From JAGWBD01 sp965197455 (lineage in GTDB: Bacteria > Chloroflexota > Anaerolineae > Aggregatilineales > Phototrophicaceae), in contig OZ240208.1 in the NCBI GenBank assembly GCA_965197455.1, positions 1,612,001-1,676,000 on the forward strand: a DNA stretch of 64,000 nucleotides, given 5' to 3'. Made by a program: the position numbers and the translations under genes. Below, piece after piece: positions 16,643-26,468 of this stretch. The first letter of the stretch is position 1. Each line of letters opens with the position of its first letter. Under the pieces are notes generated by a model that made no database searches, was not told the DNA's origin, and worked only from the letters and a program-made list of their open reading frames with translations.

Positions 16643-18517
16643 TTGCCCGCTCACTTTAGCAAAACTGCCTGGGTGTGGGCCTTGTTGCCGCTGCTGCTGG
16701 CTGCTGCGCTGGCCGGCCCGCAGCTGGATCGCGACGCCTTCCACCCTGACGAGACCTCCTCCCTGCTCGTCGCCGGCACGCTCCGGCCCGGCCCCTGGTC
16801 CCTGCAGGACGTATGGAGCGCAGTGGCCCGCAGAGCCCCCGAGCAGGCGCTGGGCTGGCCCATGCTGCTCTCTGTGTGGGGGCGCGTCGTCGGCTGGAGC
16901 GAGGTTGCTGTACGCGCGCTGCCCTTCCTTGCCGGCATGCTGACGCTGGCCTGGGTGGGACGAACGGGGCGAGAGTTCTATTCGCCCCAGGCCGGCTTTC
17001 TGGCCATACTGCTGCTGGCTGTTTCCACATTCTTCCTGCTGTACCTGAGCTACGCACGCGCCTTCTCGCTGGTGACCCTGGGCGCCACCCTGTGCCTCTG
17101 GCACTACTGGAGGGTTGCCCTGCAGCCACGGCCAGCGAGCCGCGTCGCACAGGCGGGTCTGCTGCTGGGCGCGGCCGGGTTGCTGTATATGCACTACTTC
17201 GGCGCGCTGCTGCTGCTGTCGCTCTGCCTGTTTCACCTGATCTTCGTTCCGAAAAACCGGCGCTGGTGGCAAGCGGTCACCCTTCTGGGCCTGGCCGCCC
17301 TGGTCGCCGCCTTGCAACTGCCGGTTTTTGTGCAAGGCCTGAATCAGGCGACCAACGACGGCAGTTTGCAGAACCGGGCCCTGAGCACAGCAGAGCTGCT
17401 CGGCAGACTCGGGCGCTTCATGTCAAACGGCCTGGTCGATGCCGGTTTTCCGCCTGGCGCGACGATGACCCTGCTGTTGACGCTGACGCTGGTGATCGCG
17501 GTCGGGTGGCAGCTGCGTTCCGGAAAACGTGCCGGAACGGGCTGGCTGGTCGCTTTCGTAACCGGCGCGTTGCTGGTGCTGGCCACCATTCTGAATGAGG
17601 CGCTGCGGATCATCGCGACCGAGCGGCTGCGCTACCTGGTTGCGTTGTGGCCCCTGAGCGCCTTGCTGGTCGGCGCCGCACTCTGGCGGCTGGCGGACAA
17701 ACGACGCTGGCTGGTGGCAACCTTGCTGGTGCCATGGCTGGCCCTGGGGATTCAGGCGAGCCAGAATGCAGAATTACGTTATGAACTGGATTACCTGAAA
17801 CGCTCGGACTTCCACCGGGTGTATCGCTACATGCTCGAACACATCCCCGCCAGCGACTTTCTGATCATTGACCACAAGGCCAGAAACCTGGATTCGATCC
17901 TGCTGCACACCCGGCAGCTGGGCCTGGCCTACGGGGTCATCTACCGGGAAGCGGAGGAGCCGCTGGCAGAAGTGAACCCTGCGCACAGCAGTCACCGTGA
18001 TGCCTGGCTGCTCTACCGGACGCTGGACCGCGAAGCTGTCCAGGAATATGTCCCTGCGCCGGGGCGCATCGCCTGCGCGCGCGTACTGGAGGCGTGGGGC
18101 TTCATCCTGGAGCGCCACGCCCTGGCCACTGAGGGCTGTCCGGACAGCCCCGTGCGACTGGTATTTGAGGAGGGCATCGAACTGTCCGGGCTGGAATTCA
18201 TGCAGTCAGACGGGTTGCTGCGCGTTGAGGCCATCCTCCGCAGCGCCGAATACCATCTCCTCGATCGTTACTCCCTCGCCGTGCACCTGAACGATGCGCG
18301 CACAGGCGAACGCGTCGCCCAGGGTGACATCGGCGTCGGGCCGGGCAACCTTGTTCCGCTGCACAGTGAAGTCGACATCAGCGCGCTGCCACATGGCGAT
18401 TATGAAGTGCAGCTCGCCCTGTACGACTGGCGGACCGGCGCGCGTCTGCTCGCGCGGGACCTGGTGAGCGGCGTGAGCAGCGACATCCATGTGCTGCATC
18501 AGTTCCGCATCGGCTGA
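16643..18517 (+). CDS. AG1: GT39-like membrane glycosyltransferase with C-terminal beta domain
   Basis: This 624-residue GT-C-type integral membrane protein is expected to move a sugar from a polyprenyl-phosphate donor to an acceptor on the outer face of the membrane. About eleven hydrophobic segments span residues 9-372. The first outer loop holds D36-E37, the likely catalytic site as in the PMT/ArnT families. R139 lies in SYARAF, HYF at 184-186, KNRRWW at 204-209, and ERLRYL ends near 332. Residues 375-500 form the variable outer region. From 500 on, CPDSPVRL ... YSLAVHLND ... ERVAQGDIGVGPG ... ALYDWRTGA marks the beta-rich C-terminal domain. The TTG start has the site AGGGAGGG. It is the most diverged member of type A in its middle part. 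Confidence 0.88.
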   Translation: MPAHFSKTAWVWALLPLLLAAALAGPQLDRDAFHPDETSSLLVAGTLRPGPWSLQDVWSAVARRAPEQALGWPMLLSVWGRVVGWSEVAVRALPFLAGMLTLAWVGRTGREFYSPQAGFLAILLLAVSTFFLLYLSYARAFSLVTLGATLCLWHYWRVALQPRPASRVAQAGLLLGAAGLLYMHYFGALLLLSLCLFHLIFVPKNRRWWQAVTLLGLAALVAALQLPVFVQGLNQATNDGSLQNRALSTAELLGRLGRFMSNGLVDAGFPPGATMTLLLTLTLVIAVGWQLRSGKRAGTGWLVAFVTGALLVLATILNEALRIIATERLRYLVALWPLSALLVGAALWRLADKRRWLVATLLVPWLALGIQASQNAELRYELDYLKRSDFHRVYRYMLEHIPASDFLIIDHKARNLDSILLHTRQLGLAYGVIYREAEEPLAEVNPAHSSHRDAWLLYRTLDREAVQEYVPAPGRIACARVLEAWGFILERHALATEGCPDSPVRLVFEEGIELSGLEFMQSDGLLRVEAILRSAEYHLLDRYSLAVHLNDARTGERVAQGDIGVGPGNLVPLHSEVDISALPHGDYEVQLALYDWRTGARLLARDLVSGVSSDIHVLHQFRIG

Positions 18518-18558
18518 GGCACGCTGTTGCCGCAAGGCTGCGTCTTGACCCGGTACGC

Positions 18559-18564
18559 TACACT
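18559..18564 (+). promoter_or_regulatory. -10-like element, AG2
   Basis: TACACT lies 28 nt before the TTG start of AG2; AAGGAG follows as ribosome site. Confidence 0.4.
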
Positions 18565-18592
18565 TCAGCTGAACGCCTGAAGGAGCGGACCT

Positions 18593-20485
18593 TTGTCAGA
18601 CCCGGCACGCATTTCCCGCATAACCAGTTGCTACTGGCTACTGGCCCTGCTGCCCTTGCTGCTGGTGGCCGGGCTGGTCATCCCGGCGCTGGGCGACATT
18701 GCGTTCAATGGAGATGAGACCGACTCGCTGGTCACTTCCGGCAGATTTAATCCTGGGCCAATCTCCTTGATTGAGGTCTGGAACTTTACTGCCGAGAAAG
18801 ATCCAGACCAGGCGCTGGGCTGGCCGCTGCTGCTCGCCATCTGGGGGCGCAGCGCCGGCTGGAGCGAGGTCGCCGTACGCGCGCTGCCGTTTTTCGCCGG
18901 CTTGCTGGCCCACGCCATGGTCTATCGCGCCGGCTGTGAATTCTTCTCGCCGAAGGCGGGGCTCTTCGCTGTGGTGCTGCTTGCGGCCTCGATGTTTCCC
19001 CAAACCAACATGCTGCACGCGCGCTCCTTCCCGATGGTGATGCTCTTTACTGCCTGGAGTCTGTGGGCCTACTGGCGCAACGCCCTGCACCCGCGCGCCC
19101 CTGGGCTGTGGGCCCAGGTCGGCTTGTTTGCAGGCATGACGGGTCTGATTTATTCACAATATTTTGGCGCGCTGCTGCTGCCCGCACTCGGGCTGTTTCA
19201 CCTGCTCTTTGTTCCGAAGAACCGCCGCTGGTGGCGTACTGTCTTCCTGCTGGTACTGGCCAGCCTGGTAGCCGCGCTACAGTTGCCCGGCTTAATCAAA
19301 GGCCTGGAACTCACCGGGACCCGGACACAAGTGCACAATATTGCCCTGGCGCCCCATGAGCTGCTCGCGCAATTTACCCGTTACCTGGCCAACAACCTCG
19401 TTGCCCCGACGCCCTTCGTCGGCGGGTTGCTGGTCATCCTGCTGCCGCTGGCGCTGGCGGGCGCCACGCTGTGGCAACTGCGCGCCAGGCGCCGGGGCAG
19501 CGCCGTCTGGCTGCTGGCCTTCGTAGCTGCCACGCTGCTGTTACTGTTCGTTGCCGCCAATGAAACGCTCAGGATTGTGTCTGAGCGTCGTATGCGCTAC
19601 CTGATCGGGCTGTGGCCGATACTGGCGCTGCTGGCCGGTGCCGTCCTGCGTCAGCTGGCTGGCGCGCAGCGTCAGCTGGTGTCGATTCTGCTGGCACTCT
19701 GGGTGATTGCTGGCGCATATCTCGGCCTCACTACCGACCTCCGCTACCAGCTCGGTTATTTCGCACAGTCCAACGTGCACCGGATTTTCCCGGTCATGAG
19801 CGAGCAGATTTCCCCGTCGGACTACCTGATCCAGGATTATTTTGTAGGCGCGCTCGACACGCGCCGCTATTATGCCACGCTCCTGGGCGTCGCCTGGGAA
19901 ACCATGGGCCGCTTTCAGGAAGACCCCTATGAGACGATTCGGCCGGTCCACGCCGCGTATCCCACCGTCTGGCTGCTCTACCTCTCGAAGGACCGAGTTG
20001 GCTTTGCGGACCTGCCGCAGGAGCTGGGGCGGGTATTCTGTGAACGGGTGCTGGACGAGTGGGGCCTGACGCTGGAACGCTATGCCCTGCATTCCGTGGA
20101 GAATTGCCCGGACAGCGTCGTACGCCTGGAATACGACCAGGGTATCCAGCTGACTGCGCCGGTGATAACACTGCAGGAGGGTCTGCTGCGCCTCGACGCA
20201 CACTTCCGCAGCCTTGACGAATCCCTGCTCGCCCGCTACTCCCTCGCCGTTCACCTCATCGATACGCGCAGCGGCCAGCGCGTCGCCCAGGGTGACACCG
20301 GCATAGGCCCGGGCGCGATTGTCCCCCTGCGCAGCGTGATAGACGTCAGCGCGCTGCCGGCGGGCGATTATGAACTGCGCGTCGCGCTCTATGACTGGCA
20401 GACTGGCGCAACCCTGATGGCGCGCGACCCAGTGTCTGGCGCAGTCGCTGACATGCATACGCTGCAGCCGGTTCGCGTCGGCTGA
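18593..20485 (+). CDS. AG2: GT39-like membrane glycosyltransferase
   Basis: This 630-residue type A member starts with TTG after AAGGAGCGG. The DE pair is at 41-42 (AFNGDE). The second loop reads MLHARSF, shared with AG9, and both also share SPKxGL and FPQTNMLHARSFPMV, so AG2 and AG9 form one sub-lineage. AG2 alone has Y-S-Q-Y-F where every other copy has a histidine before the second tyrosine. If that His takes part in catalysis or structure, AG2 may differ in activity. The outer variable part (EDPYETIRPVHAAYPTVW, SKDRVGFADLPQELGRVF) is of the class also found in AG3, AG11 and AG13. It ends with MHTLQPVRVG, an uncommon tail. Confidence 0.88.
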   Translation: MSDPARISRITSCYWLLALLPLLLVAGLVIPALGDIAFNGDETDSLVTSGRFNPGPISLIEVWNFTAEKDPDQALGWPLLLAIWGRSAGWSEVAVRALPFFAGLLAHAMVYRAGCEFFSPKAGLFAVVLLAASMFPQTNMLHARSFPMVMLFTAWSLWAYWRNALHPRAPGLWAQVGLFAGMTGLIYSQYFGALLLPALGLFHLLFVPKNRRWWRTVFLLVLASLVAALQLPGLIKGLELTGTRTQVHNIALAPHELLAQFTRYLANNLVAPTPFVGGLLVILLPLALAGATLWQLRARRRGSAVWLLAFVAATLLLLFVAANETLRIVSERRMRYLIGLWPILALLAGAVLRQLAGAQRQLVSILLALWVIAGAYLGLTTDLRYQLGYFAQSNVHRIFPVMSEQISPSDYLIQDYFVGALDTRRYYATLLGVAWETMGRFQEDPYETIRPVHAAYPTVWLLYLSKDRVGFADLPQELGRVFCERVLDEWGLTLERYALHSVENCPDSVVRLEYDQGIQLTAPVITLQEGLLRLDAHFRSLDESLLARYSLAVHLIDTRSGQRVAQGDTGIGPGAIVPLRSVIDVSALPAGDYELRVALYDWQTGATLMARDPVSGAVADMHTLQPVRVG

Positions 20486-20521
20486 GGCGAGAAGCCCGCA
20501 GAGCTTCAGCGTCGGGTGCGC

Positions 20522-20527
20522 TACACT
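20522..20527 (+). promoter_or_regulatory. -10-like element, AG3
   Basis: TACACT lies 28 nt before the TTG start of AG3. Confidence 0.4.
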
Positions 20528-20555
20528 GTTTCACCAGGCGAAACACAGGTGAGCC

Positions 20556-22448
20556 TTGCAGGCACAAGCGCGCAACCCGAGGATGAGCAGCTGCTGGATG
20601 TGGGCCCTGCTGCCGTTGTTGCTGGCCGCCGGCCTGACCATTCCGCAGATGACCGTCGACGCTTTCCATTTCGACGAAGTTAACTCCATCGTCGTTGCCG
20701 GCGGGGCCACTGCCGCGCCGTATTCGCTGGCGGAGGTATGGGAAGCGGTTGCAGAACGCTCATCCGAGCAGGCGCTGGGCTGGCCCATGCTGCTCTCACT
20801 GTGGGGCCGCATTGCCGGCTGGAGCGAATTCGCTGTACGGGCGCTGCCGCTTTTCGCAGGCCTGCTGGCACTCGCCTGGGTCTACCGCGCCGGACATGAC
20901 CTGTTCTCACCCGGGGCAGGCCTCTGCGCCGCGCTGCTGCTCAGCGGCTCCTCTTTCTTCCTGGTGTACATCTCCATCGCGCGCGCCTTTCCGCTGGTGG
21001 CGCTCTTCACAGCGCTGAGTCTCTGGTCATACCAGCGCATCGTGACAAGACCAAAGTCGGCGAGGCGGGGCGCGCAGGCAGCCCTGATTTTTGGAGCGTC
21101 TGGCCTGCTTTGGTCACATTACTTCGCTGCCTTGCTCCTGCCCATCCTGGGCCTGTTCCATCTGCTTTTCGTGCCGAAGCAGCGCTGCTGGTGGCGGCCT
21201 GTCCTGCCACTGGGCCTGGCCGTTCTGATCGCCCTGCTGCAGCTGCCGGTTTTTCTGGCAGGCCTGACGCGCACAGTGAGCAACGAAGGTCTGGGCAACC
21301 GGGCCCTGAATGCCCCAGAGGTCATGGGTCAATTTGTCCAGCGCCTGACGAACGGCGCCATCCAGCCCTCGGCGCCTGTTAGTGCTGCTCTTGTTGTCCT
21401 GCTGCTCCTTGTTCTGGTGGTCGCTGTCATCCGCCAGCTGCGCGCGCGCGACAGGGTCAGCACTGGCTGGTTGCTGGTCTTCACGCCTGCCGCGTTGCTG
21501 CTGCTGATGCTTGCCGTAAACGAAGTGCTCGGAGTGGTGGCAGAAGCTCGCCTTCGGTACCTGATGCCTCTTTGGCCGCTGCTGGCCCTGCTGGTTGGTG
21601 CCGGGCTGTGGCAGCTATCGCGTCGCCGCCCACGTCTGGCTGCCGGGCTGCTGGCGCTCTGGCTGATCGCGGGAGCCTGGCACGTCCTGGCAACGAACTA
21701 CCGCTACGAGCTGGATGTCTACAGACGCACGGACTTCCATCGTGTGTACGCGGTCATGAGTGAGCATATACAGCAAGATGATTTGTTGATCCTTGACACC
21801 TTTGCGGCGCGACTGGACTCGGGCCGCTATTACAGCGGGATGAAGCTGGGTGTGCGTTGGGAAATCGTCCGCCGCTATGAGGAGGATCCCTACGAATATG
21901 TACGGCCGCTCAACGAGGACTATCCCCACGCCTGGCTGCTCTACTTCACAAAGGATCGTGTCGGCTTTGCCGAGCTGCCCGAGGCATTGGGGCGCGTGTT
22001 CTGCGAACGGGTGCTGGATGAGTGGGGCTTCACTCTGGAACGCTATGCCCTGCAGAGCGTGGAGAACTGCCCCGGGCAGCCGGTGCGCCTGGAGTTTGAT
22101 GAAGGCATTCAGCTGAGCGGGCCGCAGATAAGTATCAGGGACGGTAGCCTGCGCCTAGATGCCCACGTTCACAGCGCAGACGAGACATTGCTGGCGCGCT
22201 ACTCCCTTAGCGTACAGGTCTACGAAGTGAACAGCGGGCAGCGCGTCGCCCAGAATGATGTCGGCGTCGGCCCGGGCGCCATCGTCGCGCTGCGCAATGA
22301 AACGGACATCCGGACGTTACCAGCTGGCGAATATGACCTGCGCGTCGCGCTCTACGACTGGCAGAGTGGCGCGCGCCTTACTGCCCGCGACCTGGAGACC
22401 GGCGCTGTTGGCGACATGCATACCCTGCGCCGGTTCCGCGTCGACTGA
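20556..22448 (+). CDS. AG3: GT39-like membrane glycosyltransferase
   Basis: This 630-residue type A member has a TTG start behind CAGGTGAG. The DE pair is at 40-41 in VDAFHFDEVN. The loop motifs are ISIARAF and LWSHYF, with a KQRCWW basic loop instead of KNRRWW. The variable outer segment (YYSGMKLGVRWEIVRRYEED, EDYPHAWLLYFTKDRVGFAE) is closest to AG2. The C-terminal domain deviates slightly: SLSVQVYEVNSGQRVAQNDV has Gln-Val and Asn where others have His-V/L and Gly. The protein ends MHTLRRFRVD. Confidence 0.87.
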   Translation: MQAQARNPRMSSCWMWALLPLLLAAGLTIPQMTVDAFHFDEVNSIVVAGGATAAPYSLAEVWEAVAERSSEQALGWPMLLSLWGRIAGWSEFAVRALPLFAGLLALAWVYRAGHDLFSPGAGLCAALLLSGSSFFLVYISIARAFPLVALFTALSLWSYQRIVTRPKSARRGAQAALIFGASGLLWSHYFAALLLPILGLFHLLFVPKQRCWWRPVLPLGLAVLIALLQLPVFLAGLTRTVSNEGLGNRALNAPEVMGQFVQRLTNGAIQPSAPVSAALVVLLLLVLVVAVIRQLRARDRVSTGWLLVFTPAALLLLMLAVNEVLGVVAEARLRYLMPLWPLLALLVGAGLWQLSRRRPRLAAGLLALWLIAGAWHVLATNYRYELDVYRRTDFHRVYAVMSEHIQQDDLLILDTFAARLDSGRYYSGMKLGVRWEIVRRYEEDPYEYVRPLNEDYPHAWLLYFTKDRVGFAELPEALGRVFCERVLDEWGFTLERYALQSVENCPGQPVRLEFDEGIQLSGPQISIRDGSLRLDAHVHSADETLLARYSLSVQVYEVNSGQRVAQNDVGVGPGAIVALRNETDIRTLPAGEYDLRVALYDWQSGARLTARDLETGAVGDMHTLRRFRVD

Positions 22449-22515
22449 GCTTCAGGGCAGGCGAATGCCAGACTGGCGCAACCTGTAGCGTGTCAGCGGC
22501 CCACGTCAGCGATGC

Positions 22516-22521
22516 TATACT
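22516..22521 (+). promoter_or_regulatory. -10-like element, AG4
   Basis: TATACT lies 28 nt before the TTG at 22550. An earlier in-frame GTG at 22490 would put this element inside the gene. Confidence 0.45.
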
Positions 22522-22549
22522 GCCTGGCAGCCAGGAACAGGAGCCGGCC

Positions 22550-24436
22550 TTGCAGGCATCCATGCACAAGCGTAGGACAATCCCTGCCTGGCTGTGGCCG
22601 CTGCCGCTCCTGCTGCTGGCCACTGCGCTGTCCCTCCCGCAGCTGAATGCGGATGCCTTTCATCACGACGAGGCGATGTCTCTATACGCTGCCGGCGTGC
22701 TCCGTCCCGGCCCCAACTCCCTGACGGCTGTCCGGGACGCCACTGCGCAGCGCTCCCCGGAGCAGGCCCTGGGCTGGCCCATGCTGCTCTCGGTCTGGGG
22801 ACGCGCGGTCGGCTGGAGCGAATATGCGGCCCGGGTCGTGCCGCTCTTCGCCGGCGTGCTGACCATTGCGCTGGTCTTCCGCACGGGCAACGACTTCTTC
22901 GCGCGCCCGGCCGGCCTTATCGCAGCCGTGCTACTGACCGGCTCGGCATTCTTCCTCACCTTTCTCACCACCGCGCGCGCCTTCACGCTGGTGGCACTGT
23001 TCGCCACGCTTTGTCTCCGTTGTTACTGGCGCCTTGCCCTGCACCCCAGGCCGCCAGGTCGTGGCGCGCAGGCAGGCTTGCTGCCGGGGAGTATGGGGCT
23101 GCTCTATGCGCACTACTTCGGCGCGCTGTTGCTGCCCGTGCTCGGCCTCTACCACCTGCTCTTCGTGCCGCAGTCCCGACGCTGGTGGCAACCTGTGTTC
23201 CTGTTCGCACTGGCTACCCTGAGCGCAGCGCTGCAGCTTCCGGTGCTGCTCACGGGCCTGGAGCGTACAGTGTCCAATGAAGGTCTGCGCGACATGGCCA
23301 TGGATTCGGCAGCAGTGTTCGAACGGCTGCTGCGTTTCATGAGCAACGACCTCATCAGCCCGGGCGCGCCAGTCGGTGAGCTGCTGACCCTGCTACTGCC
23401 GCTCGCGCTCCTGCTTGCAGTCCTGTTGCGCCTGCGTAACGGCGCCCGCTTCGGCGCCATCTGGCCACTCGTTTTCGTGTCTGCTGCCCTGCTGCTGCTG
23501 GTGCTTGCGGTCAACGCAGTGCTGCGCGTGATGCATGTCAGCCGCATGCGTTACCTGATGCCACTGTGGCCCTTCAGCGCCCTGCTGGCTGCCGCGCTGC
23601 TGCTGCGGCTGACCCACAAACGCGGCAGGCTGCTGGCCGGACTGCTGGCGTTGTGGCTGCTTGTCGGGACCTACGTCCACCTGGGAACCGGTTTCCGTTA
23701 TGAGGTTGATTTTCTGCAGCGCTCGGATCTCCATCAAGTTTACCAGGTGATGCATGAGCGCCTGCCCGAGGCCGACTTTCTGATCCTGGATTATGAGGCA
23801 GAACGTCTTGATCCGGGCCGGTTGTATACCCGTCGGCTGGGCCTGCCCTACAAAATCATTTACCGGGAGCGGGAGAACCCGCTCGAAAGCGTGGAGACGG
23901 CGCATCTCCCCTATCCCTACGCCTGGATGCTCTTCCGCGCACAGGACAGCCAGTTCATTGCCGAGCAGGCTGCGGGGCTGGGCCGGGTATTCTGCGAACG
24001 GGTGCTGGAGGCCTGGGGATTCAACCTTGAGCGCCACGCCTTGTCTCCGGTGCACTGTCCGGACAGCACAGCGCGGCTGGTCTTCGTCGCCGGCATTGAG
24101 CTGACCGGGCCAGACATCCGGATTGAGGACGGGATGCTGCGCCTTTTCGTCGGTCTGCGCAGCGCTGACGAATCCCTGCTCGCCAACTATTCACTCGCCG
24201 TGCATCTCATCGATCCACTCACCGGCGCGCGCGTCGCCCAGGGCGATGTCGGTGTCGGCCCGGGCAGCTTCGTGCCGCTGCGCAGCGAAATCGACATCAG
24301 CGCCTTGCCACCAGGCGAATACGAGTTGCAGCTCGCGCTTTACGACTGGCAGAGCGGCGCGCGCCTTGTTGCCCGCGACATCGAGACAGGCGCTGCTGCT
24401 GCCATGCATGCGCTGTATCACTTCCGAATCGAGTAG
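22550..24436 (+). CDS. AG4: GT39-like membrane glycosyltransferase
   Basis: The TTG at 22550 (after ACAGGAGCCGGCC) is chosen because it matches the start context of AG2, AG3, AG6 and AG8 and keeps the -10 element upstream; this gives 628 residues. The DE pair is at 40-41 (ADAFHHDE). Motifs are LTTARAF, YAHYF, PQSRRWW and SRMRYLMPLWP. The outer segment holds FLILDYEAERLDPGRLYT and LPYKIIYRERENPLESVE, shared nearly word for word with AG6, with a stretch of about 45 identical bases. AG4 and AG5 together look like the duplicate of AG6 and AG7. It ends with MHALYHFRIE. Confidence 0.87.
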   Translation: MQASMHKRRTIPAWLWPLPLLLLATALSLPQLNADAFHHDEAMSLYAAGVLRPGPNSLTAVRDATAQRSPEQALGWPMLLSVWGRAVGWSEYAARVVPLFAGVLTIALVFRTGNDFFARPAGLIAAVLLTGSAFFLTFLTTARAFTLVALFATLCLRCYWRLALHPRPPGRGAQAGLLPGSMGLLYAHYFGALLLPVLGLYHLLFVPQSRRWWQPVFLFALATLSAALQLPVLLTGLERTVSNEGLRDMAMDSAAVFERLLRFMSNDLISPGAPVGELLTLLLPLALLLAVLLRLRNGARFGAIWPLVFVSAALLLLVLAVNAVLRVMHVSRMRYLMPLWPFSALLAAALLLRLTHKRGRLLAGLLALWLLVGTYVHLGTGFRYEVDFLQRSDLHQVYQVMHERLPEADFLILDYEAERLDPGRLYTRRLGLPYKIIYRERENPLESVETAHLPYPYAWMLFRAQDSQFIAEQAAGLGRVFCERVLEAWGFNLERHALSPVHCPDSTARLVFVAGIELTGPDIRIEDGMLRLFVGLRSADESLLANYSLAVHLIDPLTGARVAQGDVGVGPGSFVPLRSEIDISALPPGEYELQLALYDWQSGARLVARDIETGAAAAMHALYHFRIE

Positions 24437-24501
24437 ATTAGGTCTGGCAACAGTTGTGAGCAAGAGTGACGCCGGCCCCATGCCGACGAGCCTGATGAGC
24501 G

Positions 24502-26397
24502 ATGACACTGATGACCCCCGTCCGCACCTGTAAAGACTGCCCCGCCTGGGTGTGGACCCTGCTGCCGTTGCTGCTGGCCGCTGCGCTGTCCATCCCGCTG
24601 CTGGGCAACGACGCCTTCACCGGCGACGAGCCCAAAACCCTGTTTGCTGCCGGAGTGCTTTCCTCAGGGCCGCAGACCCCGGCAGGTGTCCTGGAAGTCA
24701 TCGCCGAGAAGTCATCCGAGCAGGCGCTGGGCTGGCCCCTGCTGGTCTTCTTTCAGGGTCACCTCGTTGGCTGGAGCGAAGTCGCAATCCGTATGTTGCC
24801 CGTCCTCACCGGCATGCTGGCGATCGCCGTCGTGGCCCGCGCCGGCCGTGATTTCCTGTCACCAGCGGCGAGTCTGTACGCGGCCCTGCTGCTTTCCGGC
24901 TCGGCTTTTTTTCTCACATACATGACGCACGCGCGGGCCTTCACGACGGTCGCCCTCTGCGCGGCATTGTGCGTCTGGTGCTACTGGCGCGTCGCCTTGC
25001 GCCCAGGTGCACCGGGCCGGGCTGCCCAGGCCGGGCTGTTGACGGGCGCAACCGGGCTGTTGTACCTGCATTACGTCGGCGCGCTGCTCCTGCCGGCCCT
25101 GGGCCTCTTTCACCTGCTCTTCGTTGCGAAGAAGCGGCGCTGGTGGCGGCCGGTTATCCTGCTCGGACTGGCCGGCCTGGCAGCTGCTGCGCAGCTCCCG
25201 GTTTTCCTGATCGGCATGGAACGCACCCTCAGCAACGAAACGGTGCAAAGCCGGGCCATATCCGCAGCCGAAGTGTTGACACGCTTCGTTCGCCTGATGA
25301 GCAACAACCTTGTTCGTCCAGCGCCTGCTCTGGTCGAGGTCGCGGGAGTCCTGTTGCTACTGGCACTCGTGATCGGGATCCTGCTGCGCCTGCGGCCAGG
25401 ACACAAGGTGGGCGTCGTCTGGATGCTCGTTTTTGTGTCTGCCACGATGCTGGTGTTGCTGCTCGCCATCAACGATCGGGTCGGACTGGTCGATGACACC
25501 CGCATTCGTTACCTGATGCCGCTGTGGCCCCTGACCGCCCTGATCGTTGGAGCGGGTCTTTGGCAGTTGGCCAGGAGGCAGCGCCGACTGGTGACAGGCC
25601 TGCTCGCGTGCTGGCTGGCGCTTGGCGCCTGGCTCAGCCTGGCAAGTGACTTTCGCTATGAATCCGGGTACATCCGTCGATCGGACATGCACAGGGCCTA
25701 CCAGGTCGTGGGGGAACTCATTCCCGCTGCCGATGCGCTCATCCTGGATCATGAGGCCGGCTATCTCGACTGGCAGCACTTGTACGTCCAGATGCTGGAT
25801 TTGCCTTACGTACTCTATATCAGACACCGGGATGATCCGCTCAAACATGTGCTGCGGCTGAACGCCGACTACCCATACCTCTGGTTGCTCTTCCTTACAC
25901 AGGACTCAGGGCGCATGGATGCGTTGGCCGCTGTGCTGGAACGGGTTCCCTGCAAGCGGGCGCTGGATGGCGAATGGGATATTACGCTGGTACGTTACGC
26001 ACGGTCACCGGTGCACTGTCCGGGAAGTCCCGCGCGTCTGCAATTTGACAGCGGCATTCAGCTGACCGGGCCGGAAATCCGACTTGAGGGCGGGATGCTG
26101 CGCTTCCACGCCGGCTTCCGCAGTGATGACCAAGCGCTCCTCGCCCGCTACTCCCTGGCCATCCACGTGATTGACGTGAACAGCGGCGAACGTGTCGCCC
26201 AGGGCGACGTGGGCGTGGGGCCGGGCAGCTTCGTTCCCGTGAGCAACAGCATTGACATCAACGGGTTGTCAGCGGGCGAGTACGCAATTCACGTCGCGCT
26301 CTATGACTGGCAAAGCGGCGCGCGCCTTCCCGCCCGAGATCTCGAGACGGATGCCGTCAGCGACATGCACGCGCTACATCGCATTCAGCTGGGCTGA
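24502..26397 (+). CDS. AG5: GT39-like membrane glycosyltransferase
   Basis: This 631-residue type A member uses ATG with a leader like that of AG7 (ATGCCG...CTG-TGAG-ATG) and the same first residues (MTL-TPVR-CKDCPAW). The usual TATACT/TACACT box is absent, so it may be read from the upstream promoter or a divergent box. DE is at 42-43 (NDAFTGDEPKT). Loops read MTHARAF, YLHYV and KKRRWW. The outer part (YIRHRDDPLKHVLRLNADYP, LFLTQDSGRMDALA, RALDGEWDITLVRYARSPVH) belongs to the class of AG7 and AG9. It ends MHALHRIQLG. Confidence 0.87.
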   Translation: MTLMTPVRTCKDCPAWVWTLLPLLLAAALSIPLLGNDAFTGDEPKTLFAAGVLSSGPQTPAGVLEVIAEKSSEQALGWPLLVFFQGHLVGWSEVAIRMLPVLTGMLAIAVVARAGRDFLSPAASLYAALLLSGSAFFLTYMTHARAFTTVALCAALCVWCYWRVALRPGAPGRAAQAGLLTGATGLLYLHYVGALLLPALGLFHLLFVAKKRRWWRPVILLGLAGLAAAAQLPVFLIGMERTLSNETVQSRAISAAEVLTRFVRLMSNNLVRPAPALVEVAGVLLLLALVIGILLRLRPGHKVGVVWMLVFVSATMLVLLLAINDRVGLVDDTRIRYLMPLWPLTALIVGAGLWQLARRQRRLVTGLLACWLALGAWLSLASDFRYESGYIRRSDMHRAYQVVGELIPAADALILDHEAGYLDWQHLYVQMLDLPYVLYIRHRDDPLKHVLRLNADYPYLWLLFLTQDSGRMDALAAVLERVPCKRALDGEWDITLVRYARSPVHCPGSPARLQFDSGIQLTGPEIRLEGGMLRFHAGFRSDDQALLARYSLAIHVIDVNSGERVAQGDVGVGPGSFVPVSNSIDINGLSAGEYAIHVALYDWQSGARLPARDLETDAVSDMHALHRIQLG

Positions 26398-26431
26398 GGC
26401 GCACTTCGTCTCTGATCCCGGGTCGATATGC

Positions 26432-26437
26432 TACACT
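26432..26437 (+). promoter_or_regulatory. -10-like element, AG6
   Basis: TACACT lies 31 nt before the TTG at 26469. Confidence 0.4.
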
Positions 26438-26468
26438 GCCCGCGTCGATGCACAGAGGAGAGTCGGCC